From Streptomyces caniscabiei (lineage in GTDB: Bacteria; Actinomycetota; Actinomycetes; Streptomycetales; Streptomycetaceae): a stretch of 64,000 nt of DNA. Position 1 is the stretch's first letter; each line of letters begins with the position of its first letter. Both the position numbers and the translations under genes were made by a program. This document shows positions 41,844 to 48,506 of the stretch, in pieces. The DNA lies in NCBI RefSeq assembly GCF_014930365.1, contig NZ_JABXWI010000016.1, positions 62,001-126,000 of the forward strand. The letters are read 5' to 3'. The notes under the pieces were generated by a model that saw nothing but the letters and a program-made list of their open reading frames with translations, did not search any database and was not told the DNA's origin.

Positions 41844-42421
41844 ACCTTCACCTTTCGTGGACCGGTCATCCAGTCGCGGAAGCGCAGGAAGTTGGCCGCG
41901 GGATCCACCGTGATCCGCGGACTGCTCCCCGCGGGCGCGGGCTCCGTGGGGATGTACACCAGATGCGGACCGCCGGGGTCGCGTACCAGCTCCGGCAGCC
42001 GTCGCCGCAGATCCGCCGGGTCGTCGATCCGTGTGCACGCGCGGTAGCCCATGGTCATGGCCATCAGCGGGATGTCGAAGTCGGCGCTGGAGGAGTCCTG
42101 GCCGCCGGTCGACTCGTAGCCGCCGTTGTCGAGGACCAGGTGGAGCAGGTTCTCCGGCCGGTACTGCTTCACGACCAGCAGCGCGCCGGGGTTCATCAGG
42201 AAGGCGCCGTCCCCGTCGACCACCACGGTCGTCCGGTCGGTGCGCCGGGCGACTCCGACACCGATCACCGAGGCCATCCCCATGGAACCCGTCATGTACA
42301 GGTGATTGGGCGCGTCGCCCACGGCGAAGGCCTCGCGGCAGGTGTAGCCCGTCGTGAACACGAGGGGACTGTCGTGACCGTGGGCGACGACCGTCTCCAG
42401 GACGTCCGATCGCCGGGTCAC
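41840..42421 (-). CDS. Sulfo-/phosphonopyruvate decarboxylase, ThDP-binding (beta) subunit
   Basis: 193 aa from GTG 42421 (GTGA overlap with the alpha gene). It corresponds to the C-terminal half of phosphonopyruvate decarboxylase: FTTGYTCREAF, HLYMTGSMGMASVIGVGVA, then the ThDP/Mg motif VVVDGDGAFLMNPGALLVV ending in LDNGGYESTGGQ. In Fom2-type enzymes both halves are one chain; a split into two small subunits is typical of sulfopyruvate decarboxylase ComDE. It should release CO2 from a 3-sulfo-, 3-phosphono- or similar pyruvate to give the aldehyde. No PEP mutase is present in this window. Confidence 0.88.
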   Translation of the reverse strand: MTRRSDVLETVVAHGHDSPLVFTTGYTCREAFAVGDAPNHLYMTGSMGMASVIGVGVARRTDRTTVVVDGDGAFLMNPGALLVVKQYRPENLLHLVLDNGGYESTGGQDSSSADFDIPLMAMTMGYRACTRIDDPADLRRRLPELVRDPGGPHLVYIPTEPAPAGSSPRITVDPAANFLRFRDWMTGPRKVKV

Positions 42422-42972
42422 CGGGCCGCGCTCCAGCCGAAGGACTCCGGCGGCACCAGCAGGGCCACGGGCCCCGTCCGGTCGGCGAGCACGGTCTCGA
42501 ACCACGCCACCGCGCCGCGGTCGCCGTCCGTGCCGAGCATGCGCCACGGCACCCCCAGACGGTCGAGCACGGGCGCGGTGACCTCGCCCATGCCGCGGTT
42601 CTCCCGAGTGCCGTCGACGCCGGTGCCGCGCATGCTGACGACCAGTCCGAGCGGCACGTCGAAGGGCTCGACCAGGGACGCCATGACGTTGACCGACTGT
42701 CCGAAGCCCGAGTTCTGCATGAGTACGGCGCCACGCCCGCCGGTCAGGGCGGTGCCCACGGCCAGCGCGATGGCGTTGTCCTCCCGGTGGACGTACCGGA
42801 ACTCCGGATGGCCCTGCTCCAGCCGGCCGAGCAGCGGAGCCAGCACACCGCACGGGGTCGCCGCGCACAGGTCGGGGCACCACGTGGTCAGCACGGACGC
42901 GAGGTCCGCGACGGTACGGCCGGGGGAGTCCAGCCGGTCCGGTTCCAGGGGTGTGCTCGTGTTCACTGTCAT
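42418..42972 (-). CDS. Sulfo-/phosphonopyruvate decarboxylase, pyrimidine-binding (alpha) subunit
   Basis: 184 aa from the ATG at 42972, with GAGAGAAAG upstream. Features of the N-terminal half of the family: ATPCGVLAPLL, HREDNAIALAVGTALTG (catalytic Glu region) and LMQNSGFGQSVNVMASLV, followed by VVSMRGTGVDGTRENRGMG. It pairs with the ThDP-binding subunit encoded next. It is the first gene of the minus-strand operon; the 411-bp region ahead contains two copies of a 19-bp inverted-repeat motif, so its expression is probably controlled there. Confidence 0.88.
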   Translation of the reverse strand: MTVNTSTPLEPDRLDSPGRTVADLASVLTTWCPDLCAATPCGVLAPLLGRLEQGHPEFRYVHREDNAIALAVGTALTGGRGAVLMQNSGFGQSVNVMASLVEPFDVPLGLVVSMRGTGVDGTRENRGMGEVTAPVLDRLGVPWRMLGTDGDRGAVAWFETVLADRTGPVALLVPPESFGWSAAR

Positions 42973-43102
42973 GTGCCTGCTTTCTCTCGGATCGAGGCGC
43001 CGCGCGCCGGTCCCGCACCCGGACCCCGGGGCGGGGCGCGGCGTTGCGAGCGGTGGGAACGCGGCGGTGAGACGGAGAGGGAAGTCCGTGGCGACGTGCC
43101 GC

Positions 43103-43208
43103 ACGGGCGACGTCCTCCACGGCACACCAGACTTCCCGTGCCCCGGTGCCCGGGACGAGGTGCGAGGGACACACCCCTGCGGCCCGGTCGTGGTGGTCCC
43201 GTCACCAC
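43103..43208 (-). repeat. Left inverted copy of a ~105-bp leader sequence
   Basis: On the minus strand it runs from GGTGGTGACGGGACCACCAC through CACCTCGTCCCGGGCACCGG to GGTGTGCCGTGGAGGACG. The matching right copy is at 44302-44404 in opposite orientation. The pair flanks the alpha/beta hydrolase gene. Confidence 0.8.
43190..43208. promoter_or_regulatory. 19-bp inverted-repeat motif, copy A
   Basis: GTGGTG, 7-bp spacer GTCCCGT, CACCAC. Perfect 6-bp arms. It is shared with three further sites around the hydrolase gene and is a candidate operator for a pathway-specific regulator. Confidence 0.7.
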
Positions 43209-43254
43209 CCCGGCCGGACCCGGGAGCGGGCGGGCGCTCGCACCGGACGACCGG

Positions 43255-43273
43255 ACGGTGACCGGACCACCGC
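43255..43273. promoter_or_regulatory. 19-bp inverted-repeat motif, copy B
   Basis: ACGGTG, spacer ACCGGAC, CACCGC: the inner GGTG/CACC arms are conserved. It begins exactly 65 bp after copy A, the same spacing as copies C and D. It lies 111 bp ahead of the hydrolase start. Confidence 0.6.
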
Positions 43274-43383
43274 CCCGTGGCCGCGCGGCACGGTCGTCGT
43301 CCCGGTGGGAGACTGTTCGCGACGCGCCGGCACCGGACTTCTCCGGTCGCCCATGCCCGACGCGGGCGGGAAGGAAAGGACCG

Positions 43384-44280
43384 TTGCACGACTGGGAGCT
43401 GCCCGAGGTCTTCGCGAGCAGATCGGGGACGGTCCGGTGGAACCGCCTGGGGCCGCGCGACGGTGAGCCCGTCGTGCTGCTGCACGGCACCCCGTTCTCC
43501 TCGTACGTGTGGCGGGAGATCGCCTCCGCGCTCGCCGACCGGGGCCACCTGGTGTACGTCTGGGACATGCCCGGCTACGGTGCCTCCGAGAAGACACGGG
43601 GCCAGGACGTGTCCCTCGCGGCACAGGGCGAGGTCTTCGCCGAACTGATGGCCGACTGGCGGCTGTCGGAGCCGTCCGTGGTCGCCCACGACTTCGGTGG
43701 CTGTGTCTCCCTGCGGGCCCATCTGCTGCACGGCGTCCCCTACCGGCGCCTCGCCCTCGTCGACCCCGTGGCCCTCGCGCCGTGGGGTTCGCCGTTCTTC
43801 CGGCTGGTCGGCGAGTACGCGCACGTCTTCGAGCAGCTGCCGCCCGCGCTCCACGGGGCGCTCGTCCGCGAGTACATCGCCTCCGCGAGCCACGCGGGGC
43901 TGCGCCCCGAGGCTGCCGTCGCCCTCGCCGGACCCTGGACGGACGGGGCGGGGCAGGCGGCGTTCTACCGTCAGATCGCCCAGGCCGACCAGCGCCACAC
44001 CGACGAGATCCAGGGCCTGTACCGGGACATCGCCATCCCCGTCACCGTGTGCTGGGGCGAGGAGGACTCCTGGATCCCCGTCGCCAAGGCCCACGAACTG
44101 GCGTCACTGATCCCCGGCGCGCGGCTGCGGATCGTCCCCGGCGCGGGCCATCTGGTGCCGCTGGACGCGACCGCGGCGCTGCTCGACGCACTCGTCGCCT
44201 TCCTCGCCGGGGACGACCCGGACGAGCAGGCCCCGGGTGGTGGCCCGGCCACCGCCCCGCCGTCCGATCGGCGCGGTTGA
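43384..44280 (+). CDS. Alpha/beta hydrolase with Asp nucleophile (epoxide hydrolase/dehalogenase type)
   Basis: 298 aa from TTG 43384, chosen because AAGGAAAGGA lies five bases ahead. Oxyanion motif LLHGTPFSSYVWR; nucleophile elbow VVAHDFGG with Asp103 instead of Ser; acid in WGEEDSWIP; catalytic His256 in GAGHLVPLD. Asp nucleophiles occur in haloalkane dehalogenases, haloacetate dehalogenases and epoxide hydrolases. The Trp that usually follows the Asp in dehalogenases is Phe here, so a plain haloalkane dehalogenase is less likely. The gene is bracketed by inverted copies of a regulatory sequence, and its 3' end contains motif copy C. Confidence 0.85.
   Translation: MHDWELPEVFASRSGTVRWNRLGPRDGEPVVLLHGTPFSSYVWREIASALADRGHLVYVWDMPGYGASEKTRGQDVSLAAQGEVFAELMADWRLSEPSVVAHDFGGCVSLRAHLLHGVPYRRLALVDPVALAPWGSPFFRLVGEYAHVFEQLPPALHGALVREYIASASHAGLRPEAAVALAGPWTDGAGQAAFYRQIAQADQRHTDEIQGLYRDIAIPVTVCWGEEDSWIPVAKAHELASLIPGARLRIVPGAGHLVPLDATAALLDALVAFLAGDDPDEQAPGGGPATAPPSDRRG
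44237..44255. promoter_or_regulatory. 19-bp inverted-repeat motif, copy C
   Basis: GTGGTG, spacer GCCCGGC, CACCGC. It lies inside the last codons of the hydrolase gene, 65 bp before copy D. Confidence 0.6.
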
Positions 44281-44301
44281 GGGGCCCTTGACCCGTGCCG
44301 G

Positions 44302-44320
44302 GTGGTGGCCCGGTCACCAC
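44302..44320. promoter_or_regulatory. 19-bp inverted-repeat motif, copy D
   Basis: GTGGTG, spacer GCCCGGT, CACCAC; perfect arms. It is located 69 bp ahead of the start of the IS701-like gene and begins the right copy of the duplicated leader. Confidence 0.7.
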
Positions 44321-44404
44321 GGGCGGGCGGCAGTGATGTGTTCCTCCCACCTCGTCCTCGGCACCGGGGACGAGAAGCCTGGTGTGCCATGGAAGACATC
44401 GCCA
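44302..44404 (+). repeat. Right inverted copy of the ~105-bp leader sequence
   Basis: Contains CACCTCGTCCTCGGCACCGG and GGTGTGCCATGGAAGAC; the last 16 bases are the start of the IS701-like gene. A weaker third relative, with CACCTTCC, GGGGCGCGGGG and GAGAAAGGTGTGG in the same order, lies at about 47634-47674 ahead of the methyltransferase gene. Confidence 0.8.
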
Positions 44405-45507
44405 CCCAGCTGTGCGCCGTCCTGTTCACCGAGTTCCGCCGCTACGACCAGCGCATCCGGGCACGGCAGTACGTCGACGGGCTGCTGAGCGCCGACGGAC
44501 GCAAGTCCGTCGCCAACATCGCGTCGGCCGTCGGAGCGCCCCGCGACACCCGGCGGCTGCACCACTTCGTCAGCGGCTCGCGGTGGGAGTGGACCGCGCT
44601 GAGCCGGGCCCTCACCGGTTTCCTGGAGACGACGGGACCCGCGTCCGCCTGGGTGCTGAAACCGGTGTCGATCCGCAAGACCGGCGAACACAGTGTGGGG
44701 GTGGGCCGGCACTTCTCGCCGGACACCCGTCAGCTCGTGCACGGCCAGCAGGCGTACGGGATGTGGTTCGTCTCCCCACGGGTGACGGCGCCGGTCGGCT
44801 GGCGCCTGCGGCTGACCGGCCGGTGGCGCGACGAGGCGGTGCCGGACGCCGGTCCGCCCGGCGCCGTCGCCGGACTCCTGGACGACGTGCGCCGCTGGGG
44901 CGATCCGCTGCGGCCCGCGCTGCTCGACGTGCGCGGCGACCCCGAGGAGGAGCGTCTCGTGGCACGGCGGTTGAGGGAGGGACATCCGCTGGTGACGCGG
45001 ATCGGCACAGGGGTGAGGGTCGCGGCGGACCGTCCGGCGCCGGGAGGGCGCGGCCGGTGCGTCGCCCCCGCGCACCGGGTCCTCGACAGGGCGCTGCGGC
45101 TACGGCCCGCCCGGCCGGTCACGGGGGCCGGTCGGCCGGCGACGTGGTTCGTGACCGCCCGGGTGCGCCTGGCCGGGCAGGGGCCGGACAGCGGCCCGCT
45201 CACCGCCCTCGGTGTCTGGCACGATCCGCGCCGGCCGCCCTCGCAGATGTGGCTGACCAATGTGCGCGGCCTCTCCGGGCCCGCGTTCCTGAACCTCACC
45301 CGGCTCACCGCAGGCGTCGAGCAGGGCTGGCGCACCCGAGGCGAGGCGGTGGGGCTGCGGGACTTCGAGGGCCGGTCGCTGGAGGGCTGGCACCGCCACA
45401 TGGCCCTGGCGTCCTGCGCGTACGCGATCTCCGCGCTGAGGTCGGTGGACGCCGCCGGTCAGTCGGTGTACGGCGAGGGACCGGTGGTGTGCGGTCTGTC
45501 GGCCTGA
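44389..45507 (+). CDS. IS701-transposase-like protein without catalytic acids (domesticated)
   Basis: 372 aa from ATG 44389. The N-terminal part LFTEFRRYDQRIRARQYVDGLL, GRKSVANIASAVG, LHHFVSGSRWEWTALSRAL and RKTGEHSVGVGRHF follow the IS701-family transposase order. Where the active enzymes have the paired Asp (W-V-[ILV]-D-D) this protein has WVLKPVSI, so the first catalytic Asp is lost. The C-terminal half is divergent. There are no terminal inverted repeats or target duplications around it. A DNA-binding regulatory role is plausible. Its 3' end overlaps the convergent PucR gene by 49 bp. Confidence 0.75.
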   Translation: MEDIATQLCAVLFTEFRRYDQRIRARQYVDGLLSADGRKSVANIASAVGAPRDTRRLHHFVSGSRWEWTALSRALTGFLETTGPASAWVLKPVSIRKTGEHSVGVGRHFSPDTRQLVHGQQAYGMWFVSPRVTAPVGWRLRLTGRWRDEAVPDAGPPGAVAGLLDDVRRWGDPLRPALLDVRGDPEEERLVARRLREGHPLVTRIGTGVRVAADRPAPGGRGRCVAPAHRVLDRALRLRPARPVTGAGRPATWFVTARVRLAGQGPDSGPLTALGVWHDPRRPPSQMWLTNVRGLSGPAFLNLTRLTAGVEQGWRTRGEAVGLRDFEGRSLEGWHRHMALASCAYAISALRSVDAAGQSVYGEGPVVCGLSA

Positions 45508-47474
45508 GCGGACGGCTCCGCCGTCCGTCCGGTCCGCCGCTGGTGGCGCAGCACGTGGTTCGTCCGGTGGAGTCGCAGCGCCAGCTGCACGTCGAGCGCC
45601 TTCGCCGGCTTCGACCAGTCCGCGCCGAGGAGTTCGGCCACCCGTTCCAGGCGCCGGGAGACGGTGTTGGGGTGCACGTGCAGCAGTTCCGCCGCGTTGG
45701 TCGGGCTGCCGCTCGCGGCGAAGAACGCGTCCAGCGTTCGCGTCAGATCCGTCAGCCGCTGTGCGTCGTAGTCGAGCACGGGCCCGATCGTCGCGTCGAC
45801 GAAGGCGGCCACGTCGCGGTCGTCCGAGAGCAGCACACCGAGAAAGCCCAGGTCCGCCGCCGACGCGCTGGCCCCCACGTTGCCGAGCGCGACGAGCGCC
45901 TCCATGCAGCGCATGGCCTCCTGATGGGCCTTGCGCACCCGGCCCAGGCCCCGGACCGGTCCGCCCGCGCCCACGGTGGCCGGCTGCCCCAGCAGACCGT
46001 CCAGCTGCTCGGAGACCGAGCGGGCGAACTCTCCCGCGCCCCAGTCGGGGTCGGGTGCGGCCGACATCGGCAGCAGCAGGGAGACACATCCGCTCTGGAT
46101 GCTGCGGAGCCCGCCCACGCGATGCGCGTACGAGGCCGCCCAGCTGGCGGCGCGGCCCGCGGTACCGCCCTCGGGGCGCACCACCACCACGGCGAACGAC
46201 TGTTCGTGCGCGATGCCCAGTCGGCTCGCCCGCAGTTCGAGCTGCTTCAGCGGCCGTCGCTCCAGGGCCAGGAGGTCGTCGAACAGCTCGTCGCGGAAGG
46301 GGCTCGCCGCTGTCGCCTCGCTGCGCTGCACCTGGAGCAGCACGGCGACGGCCTGTGCCGCCAGGCGCATACGGTGTGTACCGGCGTCGTTCAGCGGCCG
46401 CCGGGGGTGCAGCAGCAGGACCGCGAGTTCCTCGCTGCCGGCCATGACCGGCGCGGCCCACACGCCCGCTCCGCCGCCGTTCGCGCGCTGGGGGCCGAGG
46501 GCGGCGGCGGTCTGGACGGCGGCCCGTGCCTCGTCCTCGTCGATCGTGGGCATCGTGCCGACGGCCGCGAGAGAGCGGTGTTCCATGTCCCGGACGAGTA
46601 CGGACCCGCCCAGGACCTCGGCCACCTCGGTGGCCAAGGTCTGCAGACCGCCGCCCGCCAGCGCGAGGTCGACCAGTCTGCTGTGCGTCTCTCCGAGGCG
46701 CCGGACGTCGGAGAGGCCGGCGACGTCCGCGTGACTGCGCTCCAGGGCGCGGGTCTTGTCTATGGCCACGGCCGCCAGGCCGCCGAGCGAACTCATCAGG
46801 GCGACGTCGTTGACGCTGAAGTGGCGTACGTTGCGGTCGGCCGCGTACAGCACGCCGAAGGTGTTGCCGCCGACCGACAGGGGAGCGGCGATGATCGCCC
46901 GGATCCCCTCCGCGCGCACCACCTCGTCGAGGACGCCGGTGTGCCGGAAGCTGTCGTCCGAGAGGTAGTCGGGGGTCCAGATGGGGACGCCCTTCTCGGT
47001 GGCCGCCCGGCCGAGACCCGACTCGTCGGGCACCCGGTAGCCGACGGTGAGGGCGGAGGCGTGTCCGTCCGCGCTCTGCACGAAACTCCCGTTCCCGCCG
47101 TCGTCGTGGAAGCTTATGTATGACATATCCATGCCAAGCAGACCGCGGGTGCGCCGGGTGACGGTCTCCATGAGGGTGTCGAGCTCGTAGGGCAGCGTCA
47201 GATCCCGTGCCGTGTCGACCAGCGCGGACAGCTCCGCCTCCCGCTGCTGACGGCGGGCGAACAGCGAGTGCACCTGGAGCGCCAGGCTCTCGGCCCGCTC
47301 CAGCCGCAGGACGGCCTCACGGTCCGGCCTCGGGTCGCGGCGGCCGAAATCCCGCACGAGGTCCCGTACCTGCGCGGGAGGGGCCTCCGCCGCGAGGAGT
47401 TCGAGGACGCAGAGCATGTGCGCGGCCTCGTCCGGTCGACCGTCCTCGGATGTCGGTAACTCGTCTGCGCCCAC
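45459..47474 (-). CDS. PucR-type regulator with GAF domain and a TTA codon
   Basis: 671 aa from GTG 47474, which has GGGGGAG just ahead. After a coiled-coil segment (LERAESLALQVHSLFARRQQR) comes a GAF domain (~100-260: ELDTLMETVTRRTRGLLGMD, APLSVGGNTFGVLYAADR). A middle domain and the C-terminal PucR helix-turn-helix (TLDAFFAASGSPTNAAELLHVHPNTVSRRLERV) follow. GAF-PucR proteins sense small molecules and regulate catabolic or secondary-metabolite operons. Codon 6 is TTA (47457-47459), so synthesis probably depends on bldA tRNA. It is divergent from the methyltransferase-pabAB pair and is the likely local controller together with the SARP. Confidence 0.9.
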   Translation of the reverse strand: MGADELPTSEDGRPDEAAHMLCVLELLAAEAPPAQVRDLVRDFGRRDPRPDREAVLRLERAESLALQVHSLFARRQQREAELSALVDTARDLTLPYELDTLMETVTRRTRGLLGMDMSYISFHDDGGNGSFVQSADGHASALTVGYRVPDESGLGRAATEKGVPIWTPDYLSDDSFRHTGVLDEVVRAEGIRAIIAAPLSVGGNTFGVLYAADRNVRHFSVNDVALMSSLGGLAAVAIDKTRALERSHADVAGLSDVRRLGETHSRLVDLALAGGGLQTLATEVAEVLGGSVLVRDMEHRSLAAVGTMPTIDEDEARAAVQTAAALGPQRANGGGAGVWAAPVMAGSEELAVLLLHPRRPLNDAGTHRMRLAAQAVAVLLQVQRSEATAASPFRDELFDDLLALERRPLKQLELRASRLGIAHEQSFAVVVVRPEGGTAGRAASWAASYAHRVGGLRSIQSGCVSLLLPMSAAPDPDWGAGEFARSVSEQLDGLLGQPATVGAGGPVRGLGRVRKAHQEAMRCMEALVALGNVGASASAADLGFLGVLLSDDRDVAAFVDATIGPVLDYDAQRLTDLTRTLDAFFAASGSPTNAAELLHVHPNTVSRRLERVAELLGADWSKPAKALDVQLALRLHRTNHVLRHQRRTGRTAEPSAQADRPHTTGPSPYTD

Positions 47475-47664
47475 GCACTCCCCCAACCGCACCGGATCCG
47501 CCCGTTCTGCCCACGGCGGTGTGCCTGCCGTCCCGGCTGAGGCCGCCCCCGCGCACTCGCACGCCTGCCCCGCATGTGGCGCACCCAACCCTGTGGCCGT
47601 GCCACCACCGAGGCGGCCGGGGCTGTCGCTCGATCACCTTCCGGGGCGCGGGGCCCATCGAGAA

Positions 47665-47703
47665 AGGTGTGGGGAGATCGGCTCGCCGGAACACCCCACA
47701 CCT
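47665..47703 (+). promoter_or_regulatory. Hairpin just upstream of the methyltransferase ribosome site
   Basis: AGGTGTGGGG (47665-47674) is the exact complement of CCCCACACCT (47694-47703), with a 19-base loop. The GGAGG ribosome site of the methyltransferase follows a few bases later. It may be a protein operator or an RNA structure that affects translation of the pair methyltransferase-pabAB. Confidence 0.7.
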
Positions 47704-47717
47704 CGCTGGAGGCCTCG

Positions 47718-48473
47718 ATGTCGGACGTCCGCAGTCACCTCAAGTCCCTCGAACGCAGCCGCCGCTCGCTGACCCGGCCGGACCGGCCCCGGGAGTTCAC
47801 CCTCCTCGGCCGGCGCTGGGACCTGCTCGGCGAGGTCTTCGCCCCCCTCTACTCGCCCTCGACCCGCATCGGCGCCGAGTTCCTCGGGCCGACCGGCACC
47901 GCCCCGCACCGGCCGCCCGCCTCACTGCTGGAGATCGGCTGCGGCGCCGGCGTCATCGCCGTCCAGGCGGCACTCGCCGGCTGGGGCCGCGTCGTCGCGA
48001 CGGACATCAACGAGCGGGCCGTGGAGAACACCCGCCTCAACGCGGAACGGCACCAGGTCACCGACCGGGTCACCGCGCTGCACAGCGACCTGTTCTCGGC
48101 CCTCGACCCCGGCGCCCGGTTCGACCGGATCTTCTGGAGCTCCAACTACGTGATGGCGCCGCCCGACTACACCTACCGCACCGTCCACGAGCAGGCCTAC
48201 GTCGATCCCGGCTACCGCACGCACGGCAGGTACCTGGCCGAGGTCCTGCACCGTCTGACCGACGACGGGGTCGCCCTCCTGCACTTCAGCGACCGGGGGG
48301 ACCTCGGCGCCCTGTGCCAGATCGCCGCCGGATGCGGCCGGGAGCTGCGCACGCTCAGGACCCGCACCGTCCACGAGGGACCCGACCCGGTGGAGCACAT
48401 GCTGCTGGAGATACACCCCGCCAGGGAACGCGGGGCGCGGACCGGAGCGGGTCTCGACCTCGTCCACGCCTGA
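47718..48473 (+). CDS. Class I SAM-dependent methyltransferase (PrmC/HemK-like fold)
   Basis: 251 aa, ATG 47718 after GGAGG. Motif I LLEIGCGAGVIAVQAAL, the acidic loop VVATDINERAVENTRLNAERH and VTALHSDLFSAL are typical of a class I methyltransferase. At the place of the NPPY motif of PrmC-like enzymes it has SSNYVMAPPDYTY, so the substrate amide site is modified. It precedes pabAB by 33 bp. It probably methylates a small molecule of this pathway; nothing in the sequence tells which. Confidence 0.85.
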   Translation: MSDVRSHLKSLERSRRSLTRPDRPREFTLLGRRWDLLGEVFAPLYSPSTRIGAEFLGPTGTAPHRPPASLLEIGCGAGVIAVQAALAGWGRVVATDINERAVENTRLNAERHQVTDRVTALHSDLFSALDPGARFDRIFWSSNYVMAPPDYTYRTVHEQAYVDPGYRTHGRYLAEVLHRLTDDGVALLHFSDRGDLGALCQIAAGCGRELRTLRTRTVHEGPDPVEHMLLEIHPARERGARTGAGLDLVHA

Positions 48474-48506
48474 CTCCACCGTCCACGGGAAGGGTCCCGC
48501 CCCGGT

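Larger units (their letters stand above)
42973..43383. other. 411-bp divergent intergenic region with vestigial gene start and operators
   Basis: No full gene fits here. On the minus strand ~105 bp (43103-43208) are about 80% identical to the leader of the IS701-like gene at 44.4 kb, including its start codon region, which here would read VEDVARAARRHG before similarity is lost. Two 19-bp inverted-repeat motifs (43190, 43255) are 65 bp apart. The region separates the decarboxylase operon from the alpha/beta hydrolase gene. Confidence 0.75.

Noticed and set aside
41840..42972. Evidence for a phosphonate cluster from the phosphonopyruvate decarboxylase-like genes
   Set aside because: No PEP mutase or other phosphonate gene is in the window, and a split enzyme fits sulfopyruvate decarboxylase as well. 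Left as an open alternative.
44389..45507. Active IS701 insertion sequence
   Set aside because: Catalytic Asp residues are replaced, and I see no terminal inverted repeats or target-site duplication; the flanking inverted copies belong to the leader, not to IS ends.
47574..47717. N-terminal extension of the methyltransferase from an upstream ATG
   Set aside because: The ATG at 47718 has a good GGAGG site, and the extension covers the hairpin and leader sequence with no protein similarity.
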